A DNA stretch of 64,000 nucleotides from Hyphomicrobiales bacterium (GCA_017305535.1 JAFKKN010000012.1:1-64000); one strand, 5' to 3'. Positions 1 through 8,999 are shown, counted from the first letter of the stretch. Translations and numbers: made by a program. The notes: generated by a model from the letters alone, not told the origin.

Positions 1-988
1 GCCACTCGATGTGTTCGAGATATCGAACGCGCCATTCGCCGTTACGCCGCTCGACGCCGCGATCGAACCGGAGCCCGACAACAACAGCGTAGCGCCATTG
101 TCGATCATCGACGCGCCGGTATAGGTGTTGATCCCGGACAACGTCTGGCTACCACCGCTGACCGTCAATCCGCCGCCGCTGCCACCGATCACGCCGGCGA
201 AGCTGCCAGAGGCATTCGACAGCGTCAGCGTCCGAGCACCGAGCGCGACCGAGCCGGTGGACGCGCCGGACAGTGACTTGATCGTCGCGCCGCTCGATGT
301 GTTCGAGATGTCGAACGCGCCGTTCGCCGTCACGCCGCTCGACGCCGCGATCGAACCGGAGCCCGACAACAAGAGCGTCGCGCCGTTGTCGATCGTCGTC
401 GCGCCGGTATAGGTGTTGATCCCGGACAAGGTCTGGCTGCCACCGCTGACCGTCAATCCGCCGCCGCTGCCGCCGATCACGCCGGCGAAGCTGCCCGAGG
501 CGTTCGACAGCATCAGCGTCCGAGCACCGAGCGCGACCGAGCCGGTGGACGCGCCGGACAATGACTTGATCGTCGCGCCGCTCGATGTGTTCGAGACGTC
601 GAACGCGCCGTTCGCCGTCACGCCGCTCGACGCCGCGACCGAACCGGAGCCCGACAACAAGAGCGCCGCGCCGTCGTCGATCGTCGTCGCGCCGGTATAG
701 GTGTTGATCCCGGACAAGGTCTGGCTGCCACCGCTGACCGTCAAGCCGCCGCCGCTGCCGCCGATCACGCCGGCGAAGCTGCCCGAGGCGTTCGACAGCG
801 TCAGCGTCTGAGCACCGAGCGCGACCGAACCGGTGGACGCGCCGGACAATGACTTGATCGTCGCGCCGCTCGAGGTATTCGAGATGTCGAATGCGCTATT
901 CGCCGTCACGCCGCTCGACGCCGCGATCGAACCGGAGCCCGACAAAGCCAGCGTGCCGTCCGAAATAGTCGTCGCGCCCGTGTAGCTA
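1..988 (-). repeat. Tandem 288-bp in-frame repeats in the surface-protein gene
   Basis: Three consecutive units (about 701-988, 413-700, 125-412) plus part of a fourth (1-124) are nearly identical over 288 bp, or 96 codons. Each encodes the motif NTYTGATTI, then LLSGSGS, GVTANGAFDVSN and a Gly-rich segment ending GSQTLSGI. Only scattered substitutions separate the units, which implies recent duplication or continuing gene conversion. The array continues past the left edge. Confidence 0.9.
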
Positions 989-3177
989 TTCCCGCTGTTG
1001 GTCAGTTCCAGCTTGCCGGGACCATTCAGCACCAGACCGCCGCCGCCGGAGATCACGCCGTTCGCTGTCAGCGTCGTTCCGAGCGCGGGCGCGAAGGTGC
1101 CGTCCGAGATCAGAGTTACACCGCGACTGGTGCCGAAGCTGGCCGTGGTCTGGAGCGTGCCGGGGCCGTTGAACGTCAGCCCGCCCGCCGCAGCGCCGAG
1201 GTTGGCGTCGGCGGCGATCGACAGCATTCCGCCGTTGAGGTTGGTGCCCAGATACGTGTTCGCGGCAGTGAGCACCAGCGTGCCGGGGCCGTTCATGGTC
1301 AGCGCGCCGGCGCCGCCGATCACGCCGTTTTCCGTCAGCGTGGTGCCGTTCGCCGGGGCGAAAGTGCCGCCGCCGGCGTTGATCGTCACCGCGCGATTGC
1401 TGGCGAATGTCGCGGTGGTTTGCAGCGTGCCGGTGGTGGTGGCGTCGCCCAGCGTCAAGCCCCCGGCGGCCGCGCCCATCGCGCCGTCGGCGGCGACGCT
1501 CAGCGTACTGCCGGCTTTCACCACGGTGCCGCCGGAATAGCTGTTGGCGGCGTTGGTCAGCGTCAGCGTGCCGCCGCCGATGACTTCGACGTCTCCGGAC
1601 CCGCTGCCATCGGCGATCAGACCGGTGTAATTGATCGCGCCGCCGCCGGTATCGAAAATCGGGTCGCCGCTGACCGTGACGTTCTTCGTATAGGTACCGG
1701 GCGCGGTGAACTTGATACCGGTGCCATCGTTAAGCACGATGGTGCCGTAACCCAGCGCGGCATCGCTGGCCACGCTGAGACGGGTGCCGGTACCACTGAC
1801 GGCGATACCATTGAAGGAGTTGCCGGCATTGGTCAGCGCCAGCGTTCCGCCACCGGACACCGCGAGGCCGTTGTCGCCATAGCCGACAATCGAGCCGGAC
1901 ACCGTGGTCGTCGTGCCCGCGTTGACGCCGAAATTGCCGATGGCGCCATTGGTCAGAAATAACGAGCCGCCCTGGCCTTGCCCCGCCCCCGAGCCGCCGC
2001 CACCGCTGGCGCCTCCCGTTGCGGTGCCGTCGATCACGGCGTTAGCGGTGTTGCTAATCGTGACCGTTGCACCGCAATGGGAATCTATAGCCGTCGTGCA
2101 AACAAAGAGCGCGCCGCCGAGGCCCGCGCCACCGCCGCCATAAATGGAACTGGCGCCACCACCGAAGGCGCCGCCACCTCCTACGGGGGACGGGTTGCCG
2201 GCGCTGTAATTACCGCCGCCGCCACCACCAAAGCCGCCGTTGCCGCCGCTGCCGTAAAATGCTCCGCCGCCGCCGCCTCCAAAGCCGCCGTTGCCGGCCG
2301 CGCCGCCATAACCGCCACCGCCACCGCCACCGAAGCCACCATTACCGCCGCTGCCGCCACTGCCAGTGCCACCGCCCAGACCGCCGCCGCCGCTGCCATT
2401 GCCGTTACCGCTACCGCCGCCGCCGCTGTTGGCGCCGCCCGAGGTGCCGACGCCATTCCCACCGCTGCCGCCAGCAAGAATGCCCGCGCCACCCGTGGGT
2501 GAAGGCTGGGTGCCTCCTGACGCACTCAAACCTACGCCACCACCGCCATTGTAGTTACCGGGGCCGCCACCGCCGTTGCCGCCAAGTCCGCCGCCACCGC
2601 CGGTCCCGCCGCCACTCGACGAACCGGCCCCGCCCACTGCGGCATTGCTGGAAAATCCGACGTTGGTGAGCGTGAGCGCCCCCGACATCGCGAAAATGCC
2701 GCCGCCCGCGCCGAGCCCACCGCCGCCGCTGAAACCACCGTCACCACCTTTGGCCTTGCCGTTGGCGATCGTCACATTTGAAATATTGACTGGCGCGCCG
2801 CTGGGGGCAGCGATGAAAAACACCCGATAGGTATTATTGCCGCTGAGGGTGTAGCCATTCCCGGTAATGGTGACGGCCTTGGTGATCGCGGTCAGTTCGG
2901 CCGTCAGGGTAATATTGCCGGTGATATTGATGGTGTCGTAGGTGCCGGCATTGACGCCGGCGATGGCGGCCTGAAGCGTGGCCGTATCGTTGGCATCGAT
3001 CGAGGCAGCCCAGGCGGATGACGCAAAAAGCCCGATTCCGACCAGCGCTGTGGTGCCGAGCAGCGTCGTCCTGGCCCGGCGCTCAGATGCCGGAGCGCAC
3101 CCCGACTTGATATTGGTCGGCGACGGTGTCTCCAGACGCGGTGCAACATTGCGCGCGGAGGCTTCATGCTTACTCAT
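1..3177 (-). CDS. Glycine-rich repeat surface protein, autotransporter/adhesin type (3' end outside window)
   Basis: An open minus-strand frame runs from an ATG at 3177 to the window edge (1059 codons, no stop seen), so the C-terminus and any outer-membrane barrel are missing. Residues about 33-57 form a hydrophobic leader ending in SSAWA, an export signal with a long cationic N-region as in many autotransporters. It is followed by a parallel-beta-like segment (repeated T-I-T-G-N and L-T-N patterns), then about 200 residues of almost pure Gly/Ser/Asn (GGG-rich, roughly 2700-2150), then beta-strand repeats with the NTYTGATTI motif typical of autotransporter-associated repeats. The last three repeats before the edge are near-identical 96-residue units. 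The role is probably cell-surface adhesion. It lies outside the left island boundary. Confidence is high that it is one coding frame and moderate that it is an autotransporter, because the barrel is not visible. Confidence 0.8.
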   Translation of the reverse strand, partial: MSKHEASARNVAPRLETPSPTNIKSGCAPASERRARTTLLGTTALVGIGLFASSAWAASIDANDTATLQAAIAGVNAGTYDTINITGNITLTAELTAITKAVTITGNGYTLSGNNTYRVFFIAAPSGAPVNISNVTIANGKAKGGDGGFSGGGGLGAGGGIFAMSGALTLTNVGFSSNAAVGGAGSSSGGGTGGGGGLGGNGGGGPGNYNGGGGVGLSASGGTQPSPTGGAGILAGGSGGNGVGTSGGANSGGGGSGNGNGSGGGGLGGGTGSGGSGGNGGFGGGGGGGYGGAAGNGGFGGGGGGAFYGSGGNGGFGGGGGGNYSAGNPSPVGGGGAFGGGASSIYGGGGAGLGGALFVCTTAIDSHCGATVTISNTANAVIDGTATGGASGGGGSGAGQGQGGSLFLTNGAIGNFGVNAGTTTTVSGSIVGYGDNGLAVSGGGTLALTNAGNSFNGIAVSGTGTRLSVASDAALGYGTIVLNDGTGIKFTAPGTYTKNVTVSGDPIFDTGGGAINYTGLIADGSGSGDVEVIGGGTLTLTNAANSYSGGTVVKAGSTLSVAADGAMGAAAGGLTLGDATTTGTLQTTATFASNRAVTINAGGGTFAPANGTTLTENGVIGGAGALTMNGPGTLVLTAANTYLGTNLNGGMLSIAADANLGAAAGGLTFNGPGTLQTTASFGTSRGVTLISDGTFAPALGTTLTANGVISGGGGLVLNGPGKLELTNSGNSYTGATTISDGTLALSGSGSIAASSGVTANSAFDISNTSSGATIKSLSGASTGSVALGAQTLTLSNASGSFAGVIGGSGGGLTVSGGSQTLSGINTYTGATTIDDGAALLLSGSGSVAASSGVTANGAFDVSNTSSGATIKSLSGASTGSVALGARTLMLSNASGSFAGVIGGSGGGLTVSGGSQTLSGINTYTGATTIDNGATLLLSGSGSIAASSGVTANGAFDISNTSSGATIKSLSGASTGSVALGARTLTLSNASGSFAGVIGGSGGGLTVSGGSQTLSGINTYTGASMIDNGATLLLSGSGSIAASSGVTANGAFDISNTSSG

Positions 3178-3620
3178 AAGTTCGCCCCCGCCGCACTCGC
3201 ACCAATTGCATTGCCATCAATCTGCACCGCCAGGCAGCAATGTCTCTTCACCCAGAACAGGACGAAAATGATTGCGAGGCTGCGGCACCTGAGACCACGA
3301 CCAGTGCAAACACGTGCGTTCTGTTCATTAAGTTAATGAGCGCCGACCCAACCTCTCCGCGAGCTAAACACACGCCCCCGACCGCCTGATCTGCCTTACA
3401 AATTGCCAGACCAGCGGGACCGGACATTCTATCAAGAAAGTACCCACCCAGACTGAAGGGTGCCCAACCAACGGATGGCATTCAGCCTCCTACGATTGGA
3501 GATCGGCTGTCCTGATAATGCTGAGTTATTTTCTGAAATTTTTCTGATATTATCTCGTTGGGCTGGTCGAGAACTTCTGGCGCCACTGCTGCTGCACTTG
3601 AGGCGAAGAACCGGTCGGCA

Positions 3621-3682
3621 CAACCATTGATATCGTTGGTGGGCGGGCAGGACTCGAACCTGCAACCAGACCGTTATGAGCG
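3621..3682 (-). other. Displaced tRNA 3' half (putative att site, left)
   Basis: Sixty-two bases match the 3' half of the tRNA gene at 39884-39959 and its flank. The first 24 bases (3621-3644) are identical to 39868-39891. After a one-base gap plus one substitution, 3646-3682 is identical to 39894-39930. The copy covers the anticodon loop (CTCATAA on the minus strand), the whole T-arm, the CCA and 16 bases beyond, and lacks the 5' half, so it cannot make a tRNA. Its orientation equals that of the intact gene, as expected for the end of an element integrated into the tRNA 3' end. Confidence 0.85.
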
Positions 3683-3915
3683 AGCCTATTAACCAAGACG
3701 GTTATGATAAATCAACGAGTTAGCCGATCTTCGACTCCGTTTACTATTATTTATTGTGGTCGTTTCGTTGGCGAAGCATTGGCCGAGACTAAAAGCAAAC
3801 TGGCATGTTACCCGGTCAACGGACGCCGCCTCGGTGTTGAGAAGCACAGTCCTCGAATGCATGGTGGGCCACCTGGCCGCCGTGCTGACAGTAATCATTG
3901 TGGTTGCGATTAGAA

Positions 3916-3937
3916 GGCCGCGAGCACTTTCGCGGCC
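3916..3937 (-). terminator. Hairpin downstream of the solute-binding protein gene
   Basis: A perfect 8-bp stem (GGCCGCGA / TCGCGGCC) with a 6-base loop lies about 21 bases past the stop of the gene ending at 3959. The following tract on the minus strand is only weakly T-rich (TTCTAATC), so termination activity is an inference. Confidence 0.5.
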
Positions 3938-3958
3938 TCCACCGGTGGCCAATCACCG

Positions 3959-5176
3959 CTATTTCAGAAAATTACAAGCACCCGGAGTGGCCGGCGAGAA
4001 CGCCTTGTCCGCTGGAACCTTGGCCAACACGCGATAATAGTCCCAGTCGTACTTCGACTCGGAAGGCTCCTTGACCTGCATTAGGTACATGTCACGGACG
4101 TGCAAGCCATCCGGCCGGATCACACCGTTCTGTGAAAAGAAGTCGTTGACCGGCGTCGCCTTCATCGCGGCCATCACCGTTGAGGCCTTGTCGGTTTTGC
4201 TGTCCTTGACCGCGTTGAGATAGTGTATCGTGGCGGAATACATGCCCGCTTGCACCATGGTCGGCATCTTCTTGACGCGCTCGAAGAAGCGCTTCGACCA
4301 CGCCCGCGTCTCGTCGTTCAAATCCCAATAAAATGCATCGGTCAGCACGATGCCGTGCGCCTGCTTCAGGCCCATACTATGCACGTCGGTAATGAACGTC
4401 AGCAGCGAGGCAACACTTTGCTTGCCGGAAACGCCAAATTCGCTCGCGGTCTTGATCGCGTTGACCGTATCGCTGCCGCCATTGGCCAGCGCGATGATGT
4501 CGGCATTGGAATTCTGCGCCTGTAGAATATAGGACGAAAAGTCGGAAGTGTTCAGCGGGTGACGCACCGAGCCGACTACCGTGCCGCCCGCAGCTTTGAC
4601 AACCTCCGAGGTGGTCTTTTCCAGACCGTGGCCAAAGGCAAAATCCACCGTCAGAAAAAACCACTTCTTCTTGCCCTGATCGATCAATGCCTTAGCGGTG
4701 ACGTTCGACAGAGCGTTGGCGTCGTAGATGTACTGGATGGTGTTGGGCGAACACTGGTCGGTGGTCAGCCGCGTCGTGCTTGATCCGCCAATGATCAGGA
4801 TGCGGTCTTTCTCCTTGGTGAGGCCGGCAACCGCCAACGATACTGCCGAGTTGCTTGCATCGAGAATGGCATCGACCTTATCGCGATCGTACCATTCGCG
4901 AGCAATGGCTGTGCCGACGTCAGCCTTATTCAGATGATCGGCATGAATGACTTTGATCGGCACCCCGTTGACATTGCCGCCGAAATCCTCGACCGCCATC
5001 TGCACGGCAGTGGTTGATCCCATACCGGAGAAGTCGGCATAGACGCCGGACATATCGCTGAGCACGCCAAGCGTCACGACGTTATCCGACATCGCAGCCT
5101 GTTGTGCCATCGCCGGACCGGCCGTCAACAATAGCGAGCCCAACGCTAGGTGGAGATACGATTTTCCCGATTTCAT
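3959..5176 (-). CDS. ABC-transporter solute-binding protein, branched-chain amino acid type
   Basis: This 405-residue periplasmic binding protein belongs to the LivJ/LivK-like family (Peripla_BP_6). A signal peptide ends near residue 24 (GPAMA). The mature N-terminus has the family pattern VTLGVLSDMSGVYADFSGMG, followed by two alpha/beta lobes with VGSVRHPLNTSDFSS in the second half. It is the last gene of a minus-strand operon behind an amidase (65-base gap), which suggests that it captures the amide or ureide substrate of that operon. No permease or ATPase genes lie nearby. It is a close paralogue of the protein at 36965-38173 (shared HPLNTSDFSS, CSPN, LIDQGKK and GV.ADMSG motifs). The ligand is unknown. 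Confidence 0.85.
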   Translation of the reverse strand: MKSGKSYLHLALGSLLLTAGPAMAQQAAMSDNVVTLGVLSDMSGVYADFSGMGSTTAVQMAVEDFGGNVNGVPIKVIHADHLNKADVGTAIAREWYDRDKVDAILDASNSAVSLAVAGLTKEKDRILIIGGSSTTRLTTDQCSPNTIQYIYDANALSNVTAKALIDQGKKKWFFLTVDFAFGHGLEKTTSEVVKAAGGTVVGSVRHPLNTSDFSSYILQAQNSNADIIALANGGSDTVNAIKTASEFGVSGKQSVASLLTFITDVHSMGLKQAHGIVLTDAFYWDLNDETRAWSKRFFERVKKMPTMVQAGMYSATIHYLNAVKDSKTDKASTVMAAMKATPVNDFFSQNGVIRPDGLHVRDMYLMQVKEPSESKYDWDYYRVLAKVPADKAFSPATPGACNFLK

Positions 5177-5241
5177 GCTGCTACCTCATAAGTGCGACGG
5201 ATGTTCACTGAATGCAGAAATGACGACTTCTTCTGATGACT

Positions 5242-6693
5242 TCACGACACTTCGGTCGCTTCGGCCTGCGACGGTGCGTAAACATCAAGCGGCGGCCGGC
5301 GGCGATGCCAATCGGTTTCGCGCTGAAACGCGTCGGCGACGCGCAGCAACAAGCCTTCGGCGAATGGTCGACCCACCAGTTGAAAGGACATCGGCAGTCC
5401 CGCCTTCGAAAAACCCGCGGGCACCGAAGCTGCAGGCAGACCGAGATAGTTAAAACCGCGCGTGGTCCGTGTGATGCGTCCGATCAGTTTGAGAACATCG
5501 TCAGGGTTGCCGCGCGTGGTGGCTTCGATCGTCGGCGTCTGCATGGCCAGAGTCGGCACGTGCAGCACATCACAATCCAGCAACGACGTCGTCAGGAAGT
5601 CCTGCAAGATACGGCTGCGCAACGACAAGGCCTCCGCGTATCTGACCGCAGCATATGTGTAGCCCTGATCGATGCGGTTGCGCACTTGATCCGAATATTG
5701 CTCCGGCGTCGCCTCGATCCACTTGCGATGCAACGTCGCGGCTTCGACAGCCATCACCAGCTGTGCGTGGGAATTGATCGAGTCCATATCCGGCACATCG
5801 ATCGGGACAATCCGTGCCCCGCACCTCGCGAGAACATCGAGGCTGGTTTGCAGGCAGGTAGCCACCTCGTCATCCAGGTCGTCGGCGAAATATTTGTCGG
5901 GCACGCCAATGCGGAGACCCTGCAACCTGCCGTCCAGCAGCGCTTCGTAATTCGGCACAGGGTTGTTGCTGCTCAAGGCATCGGCGGGGTTATTCGCGCC
6001 GCAATGCGTCAGCAGACGTGCGCAGTCCCGCGCGCTCTGTGCGATGGGGCCAAGACTGTCCAGCGAGAACGATAGCGGCACGCAATCCTGCAAACTCATG
6101 CGCCGATACGTCGTTTTCAAACCGGTAACGCCACACATGGCGGCCGGCATGCGGATCGATCCTGCGGTGTCGCCACCAAGCGAACCGAACACCACGCGCG
6201 CCGCGACCGCGACGCCGGAGCCGCTCGATGAGCCGCCGCAGACATGCAGCGGATTCCAGGGATTGAGGCCGGAGCCGTAGTGGTGATTGAAACCCGTCGG
6301 GCTTAATGCGAACTCCGCCATATGCAGCGAACCGATATTGATTTGACCAACATCGTCCAGCCGAGCCACCGCAAAGGCCGTGCGCTGCGGAACGTGCCCC
6401 TTGAGGATCAATGATCCGGCATGCATCTCGCACCCGGCGACAGGAAACATGTCCTTGTGGGCCAGCGGCACGCCATGCAAGGCGCCAAGGCTATCGCCGC
6501 GTGCCTGCCGCTCGTCGAGCTGATGCGCGCGTGCCAGAGCTTGTTCGTCGTCGAGACGGAAGATCGCGTTAAACCGCCGGCCGATGGTTGCGGCGCGCTG
6601 TAGACTCCATTGTGTTACCTCCCGCGCACTGAACCGCCGGCCGGCAATACCTTCAGCAACGCCCACAAGATCGAGATATTCAAAGTCACTCAT
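5242..6693 (-). CDS. Amidase, amidase-signature family
   Basis: This 483-residue cytoplasmic amide hydrolase (amidase signature family) shows the full Ser-cisSer-Lys triad: Lys80 in GVPLAHKDMF, cis-Ser155 in the GGSSSGSG loop and nucleophile Ser179 in GGDTAGSIR. The length is normal for stand-alone amidases. Its ATG lies inside the last codons of the 70-residue upstream gene (8-base overlap), so translation is probably coupled. With the upstream deacetylase/allantoinase-like enzyme and the downstream binding protein it forms a transport-plus-hydrolysis unit for an amide-containing compound. A GatA role is unlikely because GatB and GatC are absent. The substrate cannot be read from sequence. 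Confidence 0.87.
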   Translation of the reverse strand: MSDFEYLDLVGVAEGIAGRRFSAREVTQWSLQRAATIGRRFNAIFRLDDEQALARAHQLDERQARGDSLGALHGVPLAHKDMFPVAGCEMHAGSLILKGHVPQRTAFAVARLDDVGQINIGSLHMAEFALSPTGFNHHYGSGLNPWNPLHVCGGSSSGSGVAVAARVVFGSLGGDTAGSIRMPAAMCGVTGLKTTYRRMSLQDCVPLSFSLDSLGPIAQSARDCARLLTHCGANNPADALSSNNPVPNYEALLDGRLQGLRIGVPDKYFADDLDDEVATCLQTSLDVLARCGARIVPIDVPDMDSINSHAQLVMAVEAATLHRKWIEATPEQYSDQVRNRIDQGYTYAAVRYAEALSLRSRILQDFLTTSLLDCDVLHVPTLAMQTPTIEATTRGNPDDVLKLIGRITRTTRGFNYLGLPAASVPAGFSKAGLPMSFQLVGRPFAEGLLLRVADAFQRETDWHRRRPPLDVYAPSQAEATEVS

Positions 6694-6898
6694 CGTGGTT
6701 GCCTGCGGCGAGAATGTCGCAGAAGTGACCGAACCCGTAGACGTGATCGGTCAGGCCGAGGCGATCGTGAGCCGCCCGTTCGACTGCTCGGTTATTGACG
6801 TTGGCGACCGAGGCTGCCGTCGTCATCCGCGTTTCCGACCATCCGGCCTTACGGAGATCGAGTAACGGCGGAAACGACAGACCCGGCAGGTTACTCAT
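6686..6898 (-). CDS. Small protein of unknown function (70 aa) coupled to the deacetylase and amidase
   Basis: The ATG at 6898 overlaps the TGA of the deacetylase gene (ATGA type) and its stop overlaps the amidase start by 8 bases, so the frame sits exactly between two real genes with translational coupling on both sides. The product is soluble, without signal peptide or membrane segment, starts MSNLPGLSFPPLLDLRKAG and contains a His/Gly-rich C-terminal part (YGFGHFCDILAAG). I do not recognise a family. It could be an accessory subunit of the amidase, analogous in position to the small AtzG-type partners of some amidases, but no sequence similarity to them is evident. Confidence 0.6.
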   Translation of the reverse strand: MSNLPGLSFPPLLDLRKAGWSETRMTTAASVANVNNRAVERAAHDRLGLTDHVYGFGHFCDILAAGNHDE

Positions 6899-7794
6899 GC
6901 CTGCTCCTTGGCAAGGACTTCCTTGCGATACCAGTCGTTGATCTCGTCTCCGGTTGTCAGCCAGATGTCCGAGTGACCCGCGATATATTCCAGTGCGCGC
7001 TTCAGATGCTTGGCGCGGAACGGCTGACCAACCAGGAAGGTATGCAAGCAGATCGGCATGATGCGAGCATTGGTTGCTCCTTCGGCATAGAGCACGTCGA
7101 ACTGATCGATGATCATGTCACCAAACACACTGGCGGGCTGACCCAGATTGAGGAAGGCCGGCACATCGTTCAGCTCGATGGTGTACGGCATCGAAATCAG
7201 GCTGCCGGTACGGGTGTGAATCTTGAACGGCTGATCGTCCGCCGTGAAATCGCACAGGTACTCCACGCCGAGGTCGGCGAGAATATGCGGCGTTTCAAAC
7301 GTCTCACTCAGAAACGGCCCGATCCAGCCCTTGGTCTTGCGGCCGATCGCCTGCTCCATTGTGGTCAGCACCTCGGAGATCACCCGCCGCTCGCCCTCTG
7401 GGTCGAGATGCGTCAGAAAGCTTTCCGGAGAGTTGTTGAGTCCATGCCCCATCCACGCCCAGTTACGCTTGCAGCCTTCCTCGATGATGCGCGGGTATTC
7501 GCGGATGGCATCTGAATTCAGACAGACGGTGCCGCGCATGCCGAGCGGATCCATGATGTCAATCATCCGCCACAAGCCCACGCGGTTGCCGTAGTCGCGC
7601 CAGCCGTAGTTCATGGTGTCGGGCGTCAATGCCGCCGTGGTCGTCGTCAGCGCCGTGCCCGCCAGGTGTTCCGGGAAATGCTCGATGTTAACGTATGGAA
7701 TTACAGCCACTCGCGCGCCGCCCGGTAACTTCAAAGGCTTGCGGTCGATCATCGGGACGTAGTCGTAGAAGCTTGTTTGTGTCAGGTTTGTCAT
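6895..7794 (-). CDS. Polysaccharide deacetylase / allantoinase (PuuE)-like hydrolase
   Basis: This 299-residue protein, read from the ATG at 7794 (an AGGA lies about 13 bases upstream), has an in-frame ATG at 7866 without a ribosome site. It resembles carbohydrate-esterase-4-fold proteins of the PuuE type, which are cofactor-poor allantoinases or N-deacylases: YVNIEHFPEH near the N-terminus, WRDYGNRVGLWRMIDIMD, GTVCLNSDAI, WMGHGLNNS and WIGPFLSETFETPHILADLG. No signal peptide is seen, so it is cytoplasmic. It is the first gene of the operon continuing with the 70-aa protein, the amidase and the solute-binding protein. The presence of a C-N hydrolase plus an amidase points to ureide or amide breakdown. 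The exact substrate is unknown. Confidence 0.75.
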   Translation of the reverse strand: MTNLTQTSFYDYVPMIDRKPLKLPGGARVAVIPYVNIEHFPEHLAGTALTTTTAALTPDTMNYGWRDYGNRVGLWRMIDIMDPLGMRGTVCLNSDAIREYPRIIEEGCKRNWAWMGHGLNNSPESFLTHLDPEGERRVISEVLTTMEQAIGRKTKGWIGPFLSETFETPHILADLGVEYLCDFTADDQPFKIHTRTGSLISMPYTIELNDVPAFLNLGQPASVFGDMIIDQFDVLYAEGATNARIMPICLHTFLVGQPFRAKHLKRALEYIAGHSDIWLTTGDEINDWYRKEVLAKEQA

Positions 7795-7904
7795 CGGTGT
7801 CTTGGCGTCCTGCGAGGAGGGCTGCGAATGGTGCGATCTGATCGGCGATCGTCGCGGGCCAAACATCGCGTGTTATCGGAGGCCGTCACAAACGATTATT
7901 TTTC

Positions 7905-7935
7905 CGTCATGCATCACTAAAGATGATGCATGACG
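7905..7935. promoter_or_regulatory. Perfect 12-bp inverted repeat, probable LysR operator
   Basis: CGTCATGCATCA and TGATGCATGACG form a perfect inverted repeat around a 7-base spacer, in the 275-base gap between the divergent deacetylase operon and the LysR gene. The centre contains an exact T-N11-A (7914-7926), the hallmark of LysR-family binding sites. It lies 111 bases from the deacetylase start and 135 from the LysR start. Assignment to the adjacent regulator is inference from position and motif. Confidence 0.7.
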
Positions 7936-8069
7936 ACAGGCGAGAACGAGCGGCGGATGTCTATTGCATCGCACACAGATTTCCGTTTTGCTCCGCACAA
8001 TGACCGTGCGGAAATCTTGGTATTGGCACGCAGTTGCTCGACCGATATTGGTCGATCAGGACACGAGAG

Positions 8070-8999
8070 ATGAAACGCAACCTGCCACCACTGCTTGCCT
8101 TGCGCGCCTTCGAGGCCGCCGCACGCCATTTGAGTTTTTCCAAGGCAGGCGACGAACTGAACGTGACGCAGGCCGCCGTCAGTCGACAAATCAAGATACT
8201 CGAGACATTTCTCAATCACTCGCTGTTCAATCGCCTTACCCGCCAAGTCGAATTGACGCCATTCGGGAAATCCTATCTGGCCGCGGCGACCTCGGCGTTG
8301 GATATGGTGGAGCAAGCGACCCGCGAGATTTTGACGCAGCACCGATCGCTAGCGGTTAGCGTTTTACCGTCCATCGGCTCGATGTGGCTGATGGAGCGCA
8401 TGACAGGATTCGCTTGCGCTTATCCTGAAATTGAAATGCATATCTCGAGTTCGATGGATCCCGTCGATTTCAAACGCCACAACATCGACCTCGCGGTTCG
8501 TCTCGGGAAATTGCCGGGGCAGACCTATAACCCCTCACTGCCCCAGATCGACTTCAAGATGGTTGAGGACTGGTCCGACGTCGGTGCCATCCACTTATGG
8601 GATGATTTCATCGCACCGGTTTGCAGCCCCAAGCTGCTGGAGAAGTTCGGCCCGATCGAAACTCCCGAGGATCTCAATCGCTATTGTCTGATTTACAACT
8701 CACGCCGCCCCGATTGCTGGTCCGGCTGGCTGAAAGCCAATGATGCCTGCGCAGTTACCGGCTCTGGCCGCCTGGAAGTCAGCCATTCCTTCATCGCAGC
8801 CAAGGCGGCGCGCGAAGGCCTGGGTATCGCGTGCTTATCGAGTATCGAGATCGATCCTTGGGGCTTAAGCGACAAGCTGGTTCGGCCATTTGCGAGTCAT
8901 GTACGAAGTGCGGGCGCCTATTATCTGCTCGGTCTGCGCGAGCGGCTAGCTGCGCCGGACGCCAAGCTCTTCCACGACTGGTTGATCGCACAATATTGA
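8070..8999 (+). CDS. LysR-family transcriptional regulator, GcvA-like
   Basis: This 309-residue regulator is read from the ATG at 8070 (GAGAG just upstream; the longer frame from 8034 lacks a ribosome site). The N-terminal winged helix-turn-helix is clear: LRAFEAAARHLSFSKAGDEL then NVTQAAVSRQIKILE and LFNRLTRQVELT. The remainder is a substrate-binding-type effector domain (VSVLPSIGSMWLMERM, DLAVRLGK). The GcvA/AmpR-like N-terminus and divergent position indicate that it controls the deacetylase-amidase-binding-protein operon and itself through the inverted repeat at 7905-7935. The effector is presumably the operon's substrate or a product. Confidence 0.88.
   Translation: MKRNLPPLLALRAFEAAARHLSFSKAGDELNVTQAAVSRQIKILETFLNHSLFNRLTRQVELTPFGKSYLAAATSALDMVEQATREILTQHRSLAVSVLPSIGSMWLMERMTGFACAYPEIEMHISSSMDPVDFKRHNIDLAVRLGKLPGQTYNPSLPQIDFKMVEDWSDVGAIHLWDDFIAPVCSPKLLEKFGPIETPEDLNRYCLIYNSRRPDCWSGWLKANDACAVTGSGRLEVSHSFIAAKAAREGLGIACLSSIEIDPWGLSDKLVRPFASHVRSAGAYYLLGLRERLAAPDAKLFHDWLIAQY

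Larger units (their letters stand above)
3178..3958. other. Intergenic stretch containing the left island boundary
   Basis: No convincing gene is visible in these 781 bases. The part up to 3620 should hold the promoter of the surface-protein gene. Positions 3621-3682 are the displaced tRNA 3' half, and 3683-3915 is anonymous, fairly AT-rich sequence. A hairpin at 3916-3937 follows the stop of the next minus-strand gene. Confidence 0.6.

Noticed and set aside
125-988. Plus-strand proline-rich proteins of 95 residues in tandem
   Set aside because: They are antisense frames of the tandem-repeat surface-protein gene; the minus strand has a continuous 1059-codon frame with signal sequence and known repeat motifs.
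3432-3665. Minus-strand protein of 77 residues across the left boundary
   Set aside because: The frame runs through the tRNA fragment, and a similar frame across the intact tRNA (39713-39913) is an artefact of the same sequence.
5242-6693. GatA subunit of aminoacyl-tRNA amidotransferase
   Set aside because: The amidase triad is shared, but no gatB or gatC is adjacent and the operon context is transport and C-N hydrolysis.
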